Of a stretch of DNA of 64,000 nucleotides, positions 34,476 to 46,300 are shown piece by piece (positions within the stretch are counted from its first letter, which is position 1; each line of letters begins with the position of its first letter). The notes below the pieces were generated by a model that did not search any database, had not been told where the DNA came from, and was given only the letters and a program-made list of their open reading frames with translations. The DNA comes from Gemmatimonadota bacterium. Its GTDB lineage: Bacteria > Gemmatimonadota > Gemmatimonadetes > Longimicrobiales > Gaopeijiaceae. The stretch is taken from the NCBI GenBank assembly GCA_007121555.1, contig SKKH01000092.1, positions 17,630 through 81,629 on the forward strand, given 5' to 3'. The position numbers were made by a program, and so were the translations under genes.

Positions 34476-36056
34476 TCAACAGCCTTCTGACTCGAGCTCG
34501 AGCAGCTTCTCGAGAAACATCGTCACCTCGCGGGGGTCCTGGAGCTGGAAGTCCGCTGCGGTGGGCCGGGGGGTGGTGGAGACCAGAATCCCCATGCCCC
34601 GGTCGCCCAGGGCCTGGAAGGCGTCCTCGTCGGTGACGTCGTCTCCCAGGTAGAGCGGAAGCACCTCAGGGCCGGACAGGCCCATCGCTTCGAGGAGCCA
34701 GAGTACGGCCTTTCCCTTGTCCCAGTCCAGTTCGGGTCGGATCTCGTACACCTTCTTTCCGTGGGCCAGGCGGAGCTCGGGATAGGCCTCTACCGTCCTG
34801 GTCACCACCGACTCCACCCGGGCCAGGTCTCCTTCGGTCACCATCCGGTAGTGGACCGCCACAGTGAAGCCTTTGGGCTCCACGACCACCCCCTCCACCT
34901 TCGCGAGTGCGATTCGGACCTCTCGGGTCGCTTCTTGGATCAGAGGCTCGATCTCGGCCGCCACCCGGTGCTCGAGGATCCCCCCGGACCCCGCAGCCGC
35001 CCCGGGCCCTCGGGGGCCCTGAATGTCGAAGCCGTGACTGCCGGCGTAATGGAGTTCGGGGAGTCCCACACGCCGGGCTACGTCGTCCCGGCCGCGACCG
35101 CTCACCACCGTGGTGGGGAACCGCCGGGCCACCCGTCTCACGACCTCCCGGGTGTGGGCCGAGATCGTAGCGTCGTCGGGTCGGGACACGATGGGGGCCA
35201 GGGTGCCGTCGAAGTCGAGGAACACGACAGGGCGAGCTCTGCAAAGCCGATGCGTGATCTCGGGCCAGTGGGCGAGCGCCGAGGCACGGCGATGTTCCCG
35301 GGCCGAAAACCAGGTGGTGAGAAGTTCTGCATCGAGCTCCTCCATCTCATCCTGGAGCCACACCAGGTCGGCGCCGGCGACCCGGAGGGCGGACCAGGCC
35401 GATTCGTCAGGAGCCACGCCCACCACGAGGCCGAACTTCCCTCGTACCCCTGCTTCCACTCCTGACACGGCGTCTTCGAACACCACGCTGAACGCGGGGC
35501 GGGCTTCGATGCGGGCAGCGGCCTCCAGGAACATGTCCGGAGCCGGTTTCCCCTCCATCTTCGCCTCGGCAAGGGTTTCGCCGTCCACCCGGGCTTCGAA
35601 GAGATCCGAGACCCCCGCACGGTCCAGAATGCGGCGGCAATTCCGGCTGGACGACGCCACCGCTACCCTGATTCCGGCGCTCCGAAACTCTCGAACCAGG
35701 CGGATCGTGCCCGGGATCAGATCGACCCCGTCGCTTTCGAGCACCCGGTGGAAGATCCGGTCCTTTCCGTTGGCCAGGCCGCAGATGGTTTCCCGATCGG
35801 AGGGATCCAAGGGATCGCCCCACGGAAGCCGAATCCCCCGGCTGACGAGAAAACTCTGGAGGCCGTCATAACGCGGCTTCCCGTCCACGTAGCGGCGATA
35901 GTCCTTCTCGGGGTCGAAGGGCGCGTGCTCCTCATCCCGGCGCATCAGATAGCCGTCGATGAGCTCCTTCCACGCGGCGGCATGAAGGCGGGCCGTATCC
36001 GTGATCACGCCATCCAGGTCGAAGATGGCGGAGTCGAAGCCGGGGCTTGGGGGCAT
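34476..36056 (-). CDS. otsB: HAD fusion: beta-phosphoglucomutase-like domain + trehalose-6-phosphate phosphatase
   Basis: This 526-aa protein has two HAD-type phosphatase domains. Domain 1 (about 8-245) has the nucleophile motif [10 protein letters not shown], then [30 protein letters not shown] and [13 protein letters not shown], a pattern of beta-phosphoglucomutase-type HADs. Domain 2 (about 275-526) has [56 protein letters not shown] and [14 protein letters not shown], which identify OtsB. OtsB removes phosphate from trehalose-6-phosphate; domain 1 would interconvert beta-glucose-1-phosphate and glucose-6-phosphate. Both catalytic Asp pairs are present. This domain combination is known in some bacteria (mycobacterial OtsB1 includes it). 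OtsA is not in the window. ATG 36056 is used because the family starts there. Confidence 0.9.
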   Translation of the reverse strand: MPPSPGFDSAIFDLDGVITDTARLHAAAWKELIDGYLMRRDEEHAPFDPEKDYRRYVDGKPRYDGLQSFLVSRGIRLPWGDPLDPSDRETICGLANGKDRIFHRVLESDGVDLIPGTIRLVREFRSAGIRVAVASSSRNCRRILDRAGVSDLFEARVDGETLAEAKMEGKPAPDMFLEAAARIEARPAFSVVFEDAVSGVEAGVRGKFGLVVGVAPDESAWSALRVAGADLVWLQDEMEELDAELLTTWFSAREHRRASALAHWPEITHRLCRARPVVFLDFDGTLAPIVSRPDDATISAHTREVVRRVARRFPTTVVSGRGRDDVARRVGLPELHYAGSHGFDIQGPRGPGAAAGSGGILEHRVAAEIEPLIQEATREVRIALAKVEGVVVEPKGFTVAVHYRMVTEGDLARVESVVTRTVEAYPELRLAHGKKVYEIRPELDWDKGKAVLWLLEAMGLSGPEVLPLYLGDDVTDEDAFQALGDRGMGILVSTTPRPTAADFQLQDPREVTMFLEKLLELESEGC

Positions 36057-36257
36057 GGTTCGAGTGGGGGAGATGGAGGAGTGGGTGATCACTGCGACAC
36101 CCGTGTCATCGCATCGTGGCTACACGCAAAGGGGGAGAAAAGTTGGGAACGGGCGCCGATGGCTGCGGCGGCCGACTCCCGTCCCGTCATCCTGACAGGA
36201 GGCCGCTTGAGGAAATGGAGAGCGTCATGGCCGGGGGTCTCAGGGCGGACCCCGACC

Positions 36258-38714
36258 TCAGGCCGTCTCCGGGTTGGAGACGGCCACGTCGAGCGCGTCG
36301 CCCATGGTGGTGAATTCATCGACCCACCACCGGGCGTCGGGCTCTCCCTCGCGCGCCGCCCGCAGCTGTGCTGGAAGCGTCCGCTCCATGATCCGGAAGT
36401 ACACGTTCTGCGCTCCCCAGAGGTCCGTGGTGAAGGGGAGGGAGCGGACGAAGGAAATGAGACGTCGGGCCTCACGAAGTCGATCCGAATCGCGCGGCTC
36501 CCCCTCGAGGCGCCGGAGGAGGCGCTCCACAGCCGAAGCCGCAGCGTGGCGCAGGGTGTCCCGATCGACACGGAGACCGGTGAGCCGGGCTTCGTGGAAG
36601 ATCTGCTCCAACTCCACCGGGTCCGGCTCATCTTCGCGAAGCGCCCGCTCCAGCCGGGTGTTGAGGACGAACTCCCCGGCGGCCCGGAACGGCGGTGGCT
36701 GCCGAATCTTCAGCCCTGCGAGAAATCGCATGAGCGGCATTCGGTTCTCGTAGAGGCTCCCCATGACCTGTTCGGCGTCTGCCAGAGAGCCCTCCAGAAT
36801 CCGGTTCACCACCCGCTCCTGCTCGTCCTGCAGAAGGGAGTGAAGGGAATACGAAGAGGCGTGGAATTCTCGATCCAGGATGCGGAGGATCTCAAGGGTA
36901 GCCCCCCGCTCGAACTCCGCCACCAGCGCCTGTGTCAGCGCCTGGTACGTGCTCATGCCCTCGTACGCCCGGACTCCTCCGACCAGATGGTGGTCTCCCA
37001 TGTGGAGCACTCCGTAGCTGAACTTCCCCGAAGTCCGTGTGATCCGGGAGATCACTTCGAGCCGACCCACGTCGAAACGGATTCCTCCTGCGACCAGGCG
37101 TTGATGGTCCTCCACCCGGACCGTGTAGCAATAGACCTGTTGCTCGCTCCCGGCCCCGTTCGCTCCATTGGCGAAGAGCGACGCCACGGCATGGTGCCCA
37201 GCCACTCGGGGCAGGCCGATCCGCTCCGGGGCGATGCGGTCTCGGTAGAGGTCTTCTCCGGACCCCATGGCGGGTACGGAGCTTCGGGCTTCGGAGAGGC
37301 GTTTCAGGAACGGCTCTTCCAGGTCTCCACCGAAGAGCACCTGGTCCAGGTGGATGGCCCTCGCCGCGTAGCGAAGCACCTGGAGGGTCTCGATTCGTGC
37401 CAGGTCGTCGAAGAACCAGCCGCAGCTCGTGTACATGAGCATGGCGTTGCGCTGGGTTTCGAGGAGCTGGAGGACCTCGACGCGGCGCTTCTCATCGAGG
37501 GGCTCCGCCTGCTCTCGATCCAGGAAGGCTTCCACGTTCTCCGGCTCCCGGTCCAGGATCACCTCGACGTAGCGGTCCCGCGCTCCCCATGGATCAGCGA
37601 GATGGCGCCTGGCCTCGGTGTCGTATCGAGGGGCCAGGGCATCCCGAAGGCCATCCAGGGCCTCCCTGAGGGGGCGTCGCCACTCCTGGCGCCAGTTGGC
37701 GTGATCGCCCGTGCTGCACCCGCAGTCCGAGCGCCACCTCTCGACCCCGTGCACGCAGCTCCACGAGGACCTCTCGATGATCCGGGCCTCCCATGTGGGG
37801 GGGTGAAGCTCCAGGTATTCCGCATAGTTGGTCAGCCGTACCGTGGGTTCGCGCTCCATGAGGCTCAGGGCATACGAGAGCGCCATTTCTCCGTGACGAT
37901 GGTGGTGTCCGTACGTTTCCCCATCGGTGGCGATATGGGTGAGTGAACCCGGTTCGACGTGAGGTCCTCCCCTCTCGATGAGGCGCCGGGCCAGGCCTTC
38001 GCCATTGCTCAGGAGTCGCTCGAAGGCCACGGCTCGGGAAAGGGGCCCGTCATAGAAGAAGACCGTGATGTCCCGCCCTGAGGGGAGGTGCACCCGGTAG
38101 GCCCGGCCCGGATCCACTCGGTTTCCCTCGACAGCCACCCACTCCCCACCCCCGTCGGGGCGAACCGAGGCCGCCTGACGGGGAGCCAGGACCGTGAAGC
38201 GGATCCCGGCCTCGACCATGATCTCCAGAGTCTCCAGATCGACGGCGGTCTCGGGGAGCCACATCCCCTCGGGATCCCGCTCGAATCGGTGCTGGAAATC
38301 CTCGATTCCCCAGAGGACCTGGGTCCGTTTGTCCCTGCGATTCGCCAGGGGCATGATCATGTGATTGAAGGCCTGGGCCATGGCTGAGCCGTGCCCACCG
38401 AAGCGTTCAGCGCTCTTCCGGTCCGCCTCCAGGATCGCCTCGTAGGTCTCGCCGGCGTGGGCCTCCAGCCACCTCAGGAGGGTGGGACCGAAGTTGAAGC
38501 TGATCCGGGCGTAGTTATTGACGATCCTCTGGATCAAGCCCTGGCCATCGAGGATCCGGGAAAAGGCGTTGGGGGCGTAGCACTCCTTGGTGATTCGCTC
38601 GTTCCAGTCGTGGAAAGGATGGGCCGAGGTCTGTCGGGCGATCTCCTCCAGCCAGGGGCTTTCGCGGGGAGGTTGGTAGAAGTGTCCGTGGATGCAGATG
38701 AATCGGTCAGGCAT
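36258..38714 (-). CDS. GH57-family protein with DUF3536
   Basis: This 818-aa protein has the GH57 opening ICIHGHFYQPPRESPW, the catalytic Glu region GMWLPETAVDLETLE and the Asp region THIATDGETYGHHHR. DUF3536-type sequence follows (SSWSCVHGVERWRSDCGC, then a long helical C-terminus with ILDREFHASSYSLHSLLQDE). GH57 members act on alpha-glucans as amylases, branching enzymes or 4-alpha-glucanotransferases; the DUF3536 group has no settled activity that I know of. Its ATG abuts the stop of the malQ-glgB frame (TAG then ATG, no gap), so it is translated from the same transcript and probably modifies the same glucan. Confidence 0.88.
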   Translation of the reverse strand: MPDRFICIHGHFYQPPRESPWLEEIARQTSAHPFHDWNERITKECYAPNAFSRILDGQGLIQRIVNNYARISFNFGPTLLRWLEAHAGETYEAILEADRKSAERFGGHGSAMAQAFNHMIMPLANRRDKRTQVLWGIEDFQHRFERDPEGMWLPETAVDLETLEIMVEAGIRFTVLAPRQAASVRPDGGGEWVAVEGNRVDPGRAYRVHLPSGRDITVFFYDGPLSRAVAFERLLSNGEGLARRLIERGGPHVEPGSLTHIATDGETYGHHHRHGEMALSYALSLMEREPTVRLTNYAEYLELHPPTWEARIIERSSWSCVHGVERWRSDCGCSTGDHANWRQEWRRPLREALDGLRDALAPRYDTEARRHLADPWGARDRYVEVILDREPENVEAFLDREQAEPLDEKRRVEVLQLLETQRNAMLMYTSCGWFFDDLARIETLQVLRYAARAIHLDQVLFGGDLEEPFLKRLSEARSSVPAMGSGEDLYRDRIAPERIGLPRVAGHHAVASLFANGANGAGSEQQVYCYTVRVEDHQRLVAGGIRFDVGRLEVISRITRTSGKFSYGVLHMGDHHLVGGVRAYEGMSTYQALTQALVAEFERGATLEILRILDREFHASSYSLHSLLQDEQERVVNRILEGSLADAEQVMGSLYENRMPLMRFLAGLKIRQPPPFRAAGEFVLNTRLERALREDEPDPVELEQIFHEARLTGLRVDRDTLRHAAASAVERLLRRLEGEPRDSDRLREARRLISFVRSLPFTTDLWGAQNVYFRIMERTLPAQLRAAREGEPDARWWVDEFTTMGDALDVAVSNPETA

Positions 38715-41700
38715 CTACGAAGCCTCCTCCTCCGAGGCGGGTGGGCTCTCCGGATCTTCCGGTTCGGTAACGACCTGACCTCGACCAGGGTCCTCCTCGC
38801 TCCGCGAGAGTTGGAGGACAAGGGCCCCCAGAGGAGGGAGGGAGAGGACGAGGGAATGATAGTGCCCATGAGATGGGATCGGAGCCGCCTCCACCGGCTC
38901 CTGGTTGCCGGCGTCGCTTCCCCCGAACCTCCCGGCGTCGCTGTTCAGGATCGGCGTCCAGGTCCCCCCGCCGGGCACCCCGATGCGGTAGTTCTTCCGG
39001 GGCACCGGGGTGAAGTTGAACACGGCGGCGAGGGGAGAGGATTCGGGATCCCCCGGTGCTCTGCGCAGGAAGGCCAGGGTGCTCTGGCTGTGGTCGTCGG
39101 CGGTGATCCATCGGAAGCCTTCGGGGTCGAAATCGGACCGATGGAGGGCGGCCTGTTCGCGGTAGACTCGATTCAACTCCATCACGAGATGCTGGATTCC
39201 CCGGTGGGCGTCCTCCTGGAGCCGCTCCCACTCCAGGTTTCCGTCGTGGCTCCACTCGGACCACTGTCCCAGTTCCGCCCCCATGAAGAGCAGCTTCTTC
39301 CCGGGTTGCAGAAACTGGAGGGTGAAGAGGAGTCGGAGGTTGGCCCGCTTCTGCCAGAGGTCGCCGGGCATCCGTGCGAGGAGGGAGCCCTTCCCATGCA
39401 CCACTTCGTCGTGGGAGAGGGGGAGCATGAAGTTCTCGTTGAAGGCGTAGAGTGCCCGGAACGTGATCTCGTCATGGTGATGGGGCCGGTGGACCGGATC
39501 TCGGCCCAGATACTGGAGGGTGTCGTGCATCCATCCCATGTCCCACTTCATTCCGAAGCCCAGTCCCCCCAGGTAGGTGGGCCGAGACACCATGGGCCAA
39601 GCTGTGGACTCCTCCGCGATGGTATGGACGTCGGGAAAGGCGCCGTAGACCTCTTCATTCAGACGCCGCAGGAAGCGGATCGCGCCCAGGTTTTCCCGGC
39701 CGCCGTACTCGTTGGGAATCCATTCCCCTTCGTTGCGCGAGTAGTCGAGGTACAACATGGAGGCCACTGCATCGACCCGAATCCCATCCACATGGTACCG
39801 ATCCAGCCAGAAGAAGGCGCTGCTCAGGAGGAAGGACCGCACTTCCTCCCGACCGTAGTTGAAGATCAGGCTGTCCCAATCGGGATGAAATCCCTGACGG
39901 GGATCGGCGTGCTCGTAGAGGTGGGTCCCGTCGAAGTATCCCAGACCGTGCTCATCAGAAGGGAAGTGAGACGGAACCCAGTCCAGGAATACCCCGACAC
40001 CCTCCTGGTGGAGGTGGTCGATGAGGTACATGAAGTCCCGGGGTGAGCCGTGGCGACTCGTGGGGGCGAAGTAGCCGGTGGTCTGGTACCCCCAGGAGCC
40101 GTAGAAGGGATGCTCCATCAGGGGGAGGAACTGGATGTGGGTGAACCCCATCTCCCTGGCATAGCTCGCCAGCTCGGGGGCCAGCTCCCGGTAGCTGCGG
40201 AGTCGATCCGGATTCTCGGGATCCCGTCGCCATGACCCCAGGTGGACTTCGTAGACGGAAAGGGGCGTATCCTGCTGACTTCGGCGTCCGCGCGACTCCA
40301 TCCAACGGGCATCACCCCAGTCGTATTTCAGATCGGCGACCAGGGAGGCCGTGGCCGGTGGAGTCTCGTGTTGGAAACCGAAGGGGTCGGCCTTCAGGAC
40401 CGTATAGCCTCGCTGGCTCGAGCGGATGTGGTACTTGTAGCGCTCGCCCACCCCGACCCCGGAGACATGCCCACTCCAGATTCCCGAGTGTTCCTGGGGT
40501 GACAGAGAGTTTCGCCCCGGAGTCCACCCGTTGAAGTCGCCTACGACCGAGACCGCCTCGGCATTGGGGGCCCATACGGCGAAGTGGGTGCCCGGGCCCT
40601 CGGGGACAGGGTAGGGATGGGCGCCCAGCTTCCGGTAAAGGCGGGTATGCGAGCCCTCATTGAACAGGTGAAGGTCGTCGGGGGTGAGTCTGGGGTCGGG
40701 GCTGTCGTCGGCCACGATGGTGCTCCTTCGTTCCGGAATCGGAGGAGGGACGGGGTCGCTGCGGATCTCAGTCGACCGGGCTCGTCTTCGGCGACTGCGG
40801 GTGAGCGCCTCCAGCGTCGTGCGAACCTCCGTCCGTGCGGTGAACTCTTCGAGCCCGAGGCGGGCTTTCTGCCGCCAGTTCCGAGGATCGTCGGTGCCTG
40901 GACGGTTCTGGGGTGACGCTTCGAGCCAGAGGTTCTCCAGATTCACCACGACGAGGCCGGCGGGACCGGCGCCGAGCCATTCGAGTGTACGGCGCATCAC
41001 CTTGAGGGGTCCGTCGTCCTCGCCGTCGAAGCTCCGGCGTAGCGCCTGGCGGAAGTGTTCGTCCTTCCACAGCGCCATGAACGGAAGGGTGTCGTGGGTG
41101 TCGAGGCTGGCCACCGATCCGTGGGGCACGGGCTTCAGCCCGCTTCCCTCGTCGCCGGAGGCCAACTCGAAGGGCACGACGTACATTCTGCGGAGGCCCC
41201 GCCGATCCATGGCCGATCGAACCTCCGCGGGCACGGTTCCCAGATCCTCGCCCACGACAACGGTCCGGTGTCGATGGGATTCCAGCGACAGGATGGCGTA
41301 GAGTTCTTCGGCCGGATACCGGACGTAGGCGCCCCGTGTCGCAGACTCGCCTCGGGGAACCCAGTAGAGGCGATGAAGGCCCATGACGTGATCGATCCGG
41401 AGATAGCGGGCGGGTGGCATGAGCCGTCCCAGCACCCGCCTCAGGTGTTGGTAGCCCCGATCTCTCGCCTCCCGGGGATGGATCGGCGGGAGGCCCCAGT
41501 TCTGCCCTTCGTCGTGGAAGGCATCGGGAGGCGCGCCCAGAACGGCTCCCTCGGCGAAGAGCCCGGGGGCCGCCCAGGTGTCGTATCCCATCGGGTGCGC
41601 TGCGAGAGGCAGATCCAGGTAGAGGCCGGCCCCCTCCCCCCCTTCTCTGGAGCCGATCCCCTGAAGCTGTTCGGCGAAGCGGAACTGGGAATAGAGGTGC

Positions 41701-42851
41701 CGGTGCAGATCCCGGTCTTGGTAGGCCGAGTCGGGGATGCCGTCCCGCCTCCACTCCGCGGGCCAGGAAGGCCAGGGTTCTCCGCGGGCCTCCAGGGTGG
41801 CCTGGAACCGGGCGAACCGCTCCACCTCGAAGGGGCGCGCCAGAAATCGCCGGAACGACGGTTCCTCGAGCCCTCCTCTGGCGATCCAGATTTCTGAGAG
41901 TCTGGCGAGCAGACGCTTCTGGAGGCGGAAGGCCTCCTGGTACTCCACGAGGTGGGAGGCCCGGAGGCGCTGGCGTTCCTCCGTCGCGGTGGAGGAATGA
42001 TACTCCAAGCGAAGTTCGTCGGCTCCCTCCCATTCGGGAAGGAGGGTGGGGTCCAGGTAGAGTTCGTTCCAGAATTCCCGGCTGGCCGGCGCGTAGGGAC
42101 TGGGATCGAACGGCTCGTCCAGAAGGGTGGACATGAGAGGGAGGGTCCCCACCGCCCGACCCCCCATGGACTCGGTCCAGTCCAGGAGGTGCTTCAGGTC
42201 CGTCAGATCGCCGACTCCCCGATTCCGCTCGCTCCGCAGGGCGTGGAGTGGAAGGAAGGCGGCCCACTCCCTGGGGGCCGGCCCTCCTTTCGTCGTCGCC
42301 CCGAAGACCCGGGGTGGGGCCACCACGAGGAGGGACGATGTGGACGACTCCTGCTCCCCGTTCGCCGGCGGGTCGTACCTGCGATTCGTTCCCCTCGAGT
42401 CCGCCTCCAGCGAGACCCGGTAGTATCCGGGCGTCGGACGGCGGGGCAATTCGATCCCCCCGTCCTTCGCTCGGCCCGTCACATCCAGGTCCGGGCCACC
42501 GCCCCCTTCGGCCCGGATTCGAAGCCTCACCTGGGCACCGTCTTCGACCCCGGGCCCCAGCGCAAGGCGGGTCGGTCCTTCGGTCCAGAGCACCACCACG
42601 GGTTCAATCCTTCGGGACCGGGCCCGGGTCTTCTCCTCGCGGAGCGAATGGACGATCTCGTCGGGTGAGGAGGCGGGGCAACCCAGGGCCGACAGGATCA
42701 GACGGAGGCACTCCGGGTCCGGTTCCACCACACGGTCGAAGCCGTCTTCGTGACGCAGCTCGATTCCCCGGACTCGGGCCAGCTCGGACAGGGGGTCATG
42801 GTCCGCGAGTGGAGGGGTCGACTCAGGGTTCGGCATGCCGGCCCGGGTCAT
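38715..42851 (-). CDS. malQ-glgB: Continuous malQ-glgB frame: 4-alpha-glucanotransferase + glycogen branching enzyme
   Basis: This is one uninterrupted 1378-codon frame with two complete enzymes. Residues about 1-690 are MalQ (GH77), with [15 protein letters not shown] (nucleophile Asp), [14 protein letters not shown] (acid Glu) and [12 protein letters not shown] (third Asp). Residues about 713-1378 are GlgB (GH13/CBM48), with [18 protein letters not shown] (usual GlgB start), [17 protein letters not shown] (nucleophile), [10 protein letters not shown] (acid) and [15 protein letters not shown] junction GTG at 40715 has GAAGGAG 7 nt upstream and gives [18 protein letters not shown], a normal GlgB N-terminus of 666 aa. 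So GlgB may be made separately as well as fused. MalQ shuffles maltodextrins; GlgB adds alpha-1,6 branches. The first ATG overlaps the treS-mak stop by 29 nt; ATG 42836 is an alternative. Confidence 0.9.
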   Translation of the reverse strand: MTRAGMPNPESTPPLADHDPLSELARVRGIELRHEDGFDRVVEPDPECLRLILSALGCPASSPDEIVHSLREEKTRARSRRIEPVVVLWTEGPTRLALGPGVEDGAQVRLRIRAEGGGGPDLDVTGRAKDGGIELPRRPTPGYYRVSLEADSRGTNRRYDPPANGEQESSTSSLLVVAPPRVFGATTKGGPAPREWAAFLPLHALRSERNRGVGDLTDLKHLLDWTESMGGRAVGTLPLMSTLLDEPFDPSPYAPASREFWNELYLDPTLLPEWEGADELRLEYHSSTATEERQRLRASHLVEYQEAFRLQKRLLARLSEIWIARGGLEEPSFRRFLARPFEVERFARFQATLEARGEPWPSWPAEWRRDGIPDSAYQDRDLHRHLYSQFRFAEQLQGIGSREGGEGAGLYLDLPLAAHPMGYDTWAAPGLFAEGAVLGAPPDAFHDEGQNWGLPPIHPREARDRGYQHLRRVLGRLMPPARYLRIDHVMGLHRLYWVPRGESATRGAYVRYPAEELYAILSLESHRHRTVVVGEDLGTVPAEVRSAMDRRGLRRMYVVPFELASGDEGSGLKPVPHGSVASLDTHDTLPFMALWKDEHFRQALRRSFDGEDDGPLKVMRRTLEWLGAGPAGLVVVNLENLWLEASPQNRPGTDDPRNWRQKARLGLEEFTARTEVRTTLEALTRSRRRRARSTEIRSDPVPPPIPERRSTIVADDSPDPRLTPDDLHLFNEGSHTRLYRKLGAHPYPVPEGPGTHFAVWAPNAEAVSVVGDFNGWTPGRNSLSPQEHSGIWSGHVSGVGVGERYKYHIRSSQRGYTVLKADPFGFQHETPPATASLVADLKYDWGDARWMESRGRRSQQDTPLSVYEVHLGSWRRDPENPDRLRSYRELAPELASYAREMGFTHIQFLPLMEHPFYGSWGYQTTGYFAPTSRHGSPRDFMYLIDHLHQEGVGVFLDWVPSHFPSDEHGLGYFDGTHLYEHADPRQGFHPDWDSLIFNYGREEVRSFLLSSAFFWLDRYHVDGIRVDAVASMLYLDYSRNEGEWIPNEYGGRENLGAIRFLRRLNEEVYGAFPDVHTIAEESTAWPMVSRPTYLGGLGFGMKWDMGWMHDTLQYLGRDPVHRPHHHDEITFRALYAFNENFMLPLSHDEVVHGKGSLLARMPGDLWQKRANLRLLFTLQFLQPGKKLLFMGAELGQWSEWSHDGNLEWERLQEDAHRGIQHLVMELNRVYREQAALHRSDFDPEGFRWITADDHSQSTLAFLRRAPGDPESSPLAAVFNFTPVPRKNYRIGVPGGGTWTPILNSDAGRFGGSDAGNQEPVEAAPIPSHGHYHSLVLSLPPLGALVLQLSRSEEDPGRGQVVTEPEDPESPPASEEEAS

Positions 42852-45800
42852 TGGTGAGGTTTCCGTTCGCCAGAAGGCTCAGGATTCCCGCCAGCGGGAT
42901 CCGGGCCCAATCCGGACGGTTGTGGATCTCGTACCTGAGCTCGTAGAGCGCCTTCTCGAGGACGAAGAGGTCCAGAAGATGCCGACGGGCAGACGTCTGG
43001 TGGGGGAGGAGGTCGGTGACACCCGGCGCCTCCAGGTATCCGGCCAGGAATTCCACCGAGACCCATTCCGACCAGAATCCCGCCAGCGTCGCAGCCACTG
43101 GATCGGAATCGTCGCTGATCAAGCCCTGTTCGGGCAGCGTTCCCAGGACCGCCCGGGCCGCATAGTCGAAGGAGCGGATCATTCCACCCACGTCCCGAAG
43201 GGGTGAGCGCTTTATCCTCCGTTCCCCGAGAGGCCGGTCCGGCTCTCCCTCGAAGTCGATGATCTGGAAGTCCTTCCCCGTGAAGAGGACCTGGCCCAGG
43301 TGGTAGTCGCCATGAACACGGATTCGCCGGCCATCGAACTTCCGCTCCAGGAGCGCCTCGAAACGCTCCAGAATTCGCGGCCGGGACTCGAGGAGTATCC
43401 GGGCCATGGCCTGCTCCTCCTCACCCAGTGCGTCGATGCGTCGGGTGAGTCCTTCGAGGGAGGTGCCCAGGAGGTTCCGGATCGATTGATAGAGGGACCG
43501 CTGATACAGAGTGGAGAAGGGTTCGGGTCGGAAGGCCTCCACGTCGCTGCGGGAGGCCAGAGACCCGTGGAGCTCCCCGGTTCGGAGTCCCAGGAGGCGA
43601 GCCGATTCCAGGTACGGCCCCACGAGCTCCCGGACCCGCTCCGGAAGCCCCTCCCCGGCCAGTCGAGCCTGGGCACGGGTCAGGAGGTCGCCCGGGCCCT
43701 CCAGCTCGGATCCGTCCACATCCGCAGCGAGCGCGGTCTCGAAGTACCGACCCAGGGCGTCCTGACTGTGTTCCCAGGCATCGCCCTGGTTGGGAACGAA
43801 TCGATGGAGAACGGCGGCGGCCAGGGCGGGACGGCCGGCGCCCTCCAACTCCAGGCTGCCCAGGAGCTCCGGCGTCCCATCGAACTCCCTCTCCCGGAGA
43901 AATCGCCCGATCTCCAGATCTGGGTTCACACCCTCCTCCAGCCTGCGGAAGAGCTTGAGGATCCAGTGCCGTCCGAAGATGACGGAGGTGTTGCTCTGCT
44001 CGGCCCGACCCAGGAGGGGGCGAAGGGCCTCGATCCCGGGCTCCATGATCGACTCCCCCGGGATGAGGGCCGTCCCTCGGATCAGGATGTCGCCAGCCGA
44101 GACCTCGGCTTCATCCGCAATGGACTGGAGCAATTGGAGCAGAAAGGCCGGATCCAGGGTGGCGTCGTGGACGATCCCCGCACCTGCGTCGTCCCTTCCG
44201 CCGCGGGTCCGCCAGACCGCAGCTTCTGGGCGTTCATGGAGGAAGGCCTCGGCATCCTGTTCTTCCGTCCAGGCCAGGGGGACCAGGTACAGCTCGGCGT
44301 CGGCCTCGGCATATTCCACCTCGAGTAGGACCAGGAGCCCTTCGCCGTCATCGCCAAGGGGAATGGCGTTGCGGATCGAGGAGGAGCGGATGACCCGACC
44401 CTTGCCTGCGAACCAGCGTTGGCTCTGGATGAACTCGGCCAGTAGCGGCTCCACCTTCTGGCGGCGCCGTCCCTCCAGAGCTCGGTCCCATGTCCCGCGG
44501 ACCTTCACCATGGGGAGGTCGTCGAGGCTTCGACGGGGCGGGGAGCCGTGACGGGGGTCCCGAAGCTCTTCGTGGACCCCGCTCTCCAGGGAAAACCAGA
44601 GGAACCCGTGCCCCGGAATCGTGAGCGGGTAGGGGTCCTCCGGGATTCTCGGGAAGGGGATGTGACCGAAGAGCTCCACGGGGGTGCGGCCCTCCAGCTT
44701 GTCCAGCTCCAGCGAGACGGGCTGGGAGAAGCGGGAGAGGTTGGCCACCACCAGGATCGTCTCGCCGTCCAGCTCGCGAAGGAAGGCGACGATCTTGGGG
44801 TTGTCGTGTTCCACCCACTCGAGGCTCCCCCGACCGAAGGCCCGATGCCGCTTCCTCAGGGCGAGCATGCGCCGGGTCCACCAGAGAAGGGAGTTGGGGT
44901 TGCGGTACTGGGTCTCCACGTTCACCGCTCCGTAGTGGTACTCGGGGTCGATGATCACCGGAAGAAAGAGCTTCTGTGGATTCGCCTCGGAGAACCCGGC
45001 GTTCCTGTCACCGGTCCACTGCATGGGCGTGCGCACCCCGTGCCGGTCGCCCAGGTAGAAGTTGTCTCCCATCCCGATCTCGTCTCCGTAGTAGAGGATG
45101 GGGGTACCCGGAAGAGAGAGGAGAAGGGAGTTGAGAAGCTCGATCTGTCTCCGGTTGTTCTCCAGGAGGGGAGCCAGACGCCTCCGGATGCCCAGGTTGA
45201 TCCGGGCCGTGGTGTCCTCGGCGTAGACCCGGTACATGTAATCCCGCTCCTCATCCGTCACCATCTCGAGGGTGAGCTCGTCGTGGTTCCGCAGGAACAG
45301 GCCCCACTGGCACCCCTCTGGGATTTCGGGGGTCTGAGCCAGGATATCCCGGATGGGGAAGGAGTCCTCCATTCGAGCCGCCATGAAGAGGCGGGGCATG
45401 AGGGGAAAGTGGAAGTTCATGTGACACTCGTCCCCGTCGCCGAAGTAGGCGGCGGCGTCCTCGGGCCACTGGTTGGCCTCGGCCAGGAGCATCCGGTTCG
45501 GGAACTTCTGGTCGACCCGAGCCCGGAGCTTCTTCAGGAAGGCATGGGTCTCAGGGAGGTTCTCGCAGTTCGTCCCGTCCCTCTCGTAGAGATAGGGGAT
45601 GGCGTCGAGACGAAGGCCATCCACGCCCATCTCCAGCCAGAAGTCCAGGATGCTGAATAGCTCCTCCTGCACCTGGGGATGCTCGAAGTTGAGGTCGGGC
45701 TGGTGGTGGTAGAAGCGATGCCAGTAGTAGGCCCCCGCCACCGGATCCCAGCTCCAGTTCGAAGGCTCGAAGTCCTTGAAGATGATTCGAGCGTCGCTGT

Positions 45801-46242
45801 AGAGCTCCGGGTCGTCGCTCCAGACGTAGAAGTCTCGTTCCGGGCTCCCCTTTGGTGCGTGTCGTGCCCTCTGGAACCAGGGGTGCTGATCCGATGTGTG
45901 ATTGATCACCAGTTCGGTGATCACCCGGAGTCCCCTGACGTGCGCCTCCCTGAGGAAGGTCTGGAAGTCCTCGAGAGTCCCGTACTCCGGGTTGACCCTT
46001 CGGTAGTCGGCGATGTCGTAGCCGTCGTCCCGGAGGGGCGACGGATAGAACGGAAGGATCCAGAGTGCGGTTACGCCGAGATCCTCCAGATAGTCCAGCT
46101 TCTGGGTCAGCCCCCTGAAGTCTCCGATCCCGTCGCCGTCGGAGTCGAAGAAGGAGCGGACATGGAGCTCGTAGATTACGGCGTCGCGGTACCACTGCGG
46201 GTCGTCGGAAAGGAGCGGGGCCTCGGGGTCGATAGCGGTCAT
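42823..46242 (-). CDS. treS: Trehalose synthase/maltokinase fusion (TreS-Mak)
   Basis: This 1139-aa protein has TreS (GH13) at about 1-570: [40 protein letters not shown] (nucleophile Asp), [13 protein letters not shown] (acid Glu) and [13 protein letters not shown]. Maltokinase (Pep2-like) follows at about 610-1139, with the kinase loop [12 protein letters not shown] and [12 protein letters not shown]. TreS isomerises trehalose and maltose; maltokinase uses ATP to make maltose-1-phosphate, the GlgE donor. TreS-Mak fusions are known in GlgE-pathway bacteria. ATG 46242 is where the family begins; a longer frame from 46458 runs back into the glgE gene. It overlaps the malQ start downstream, and glgE lies 58 bp upstream. 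Confidence 0.95.
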   Translation of the reverse strand: MTAIDPEAPLLSDDPQWYRDAVIYELHVRSFFDSDGDGIGDFRGLTQKLDYLEDLGVTALWILPFYPSPLRDDGYDIADYRRVNPEYGTLEDFQTFLREAHVRGLRVITELVINHTSDQHPWFQRARHAPKGSPERDFYVWSDDPELYSDARIIFKDFEPSNWSWDPVAGAYYWHRFYHHQPDLNFEHPQVQEELFSILDFWLEMGVDGLRLDAIPYLYERDGTNCENLPETHAFLKKLRARVDQKFPNRMLLAEANQWPEDAAAYFGDGDECHMNFHFPLMPRLFMAARMEDSFPIRDILAQTPEIPEGCQWGLFLRNHDELTLEMVTDEERDYMYRVYAEDTTARINLGIRRRLAPLLENNRRQIELLNSLLLSLPGTPILYYGDEIGMGDNFYLGDRHGVRTPMQWTGDRNAGFSEANPQKLFLPVIIDPEYHYGAVNVETQYRNPNSLLWWTRRMLALRKRHRAFGRGSLEWVEHDNPKIVAFLRELDGETILVVANLSRFSQPVSLELDKLEGRTPVELFGHIPFPRIPEDPYPLTIPGHGFLWFSLESGVHEELRDPRHGSPPRRSLDDLPMVKVRGTWDRALEGRRRQKVEPLLAEFIQSQRWFAGKGRVIRSSSIRNAIPLGDDGEGLLVLLEVEYAEADAELYLVPLAWTEEQDAEAFLHERPEAAVWRTRGGRDDAGAGIVHDATLDPAFLLQLLQSIADEAEVSAGDILIRGTALIPGESIMEPGIEALRPLLGRAEQSNTSVIFGRHWILKLFRRLEEGVNPDLEIGRFLREREFDGTPELLGSLELEGAGRPALAAAVLHRFVPNQGDAWEHSQDALGRYFETALAADVDGSELEGPGDLLTRAQARLAGEGLPERVRELVGPYLESARLLGLRTGELHGSLASRSDVEAFRPEPFSTLYQRSLYQSIRNLLGTSLEGLTRRIDALGEEEQAMARILLESRPRILERFEALLERKFDGRRIRVHGDYHLGQVLFTGKDFQIIDFEGEPDRPLGERRIKRSPLRDVGGMIRSFDYAARAVLGTLPEQGLISDDSDPVAATLAGFWSEWVSVEFLAGYLEAPGVTDLLPHQTSARRHLLDLFVLEKALYELRYEIHNRPDWARIPLAGILSLLANGNLTNDPGRHAEP

Positions 46243-46300
46243 CTGGATTCTGGGCGAGGGGTGGGTGCGCGAGGAGACGCGGAAGTGTAAGGAACTCGGC

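Noticed and set aside
38715..42851. The malQ-glgB junction as a sequencing frameshift
   Set aside because: Both parts are in the same frame with intact motifs, so no indel is needed. An undetected stop-codon base error cannot be excluded and is raised as a check.
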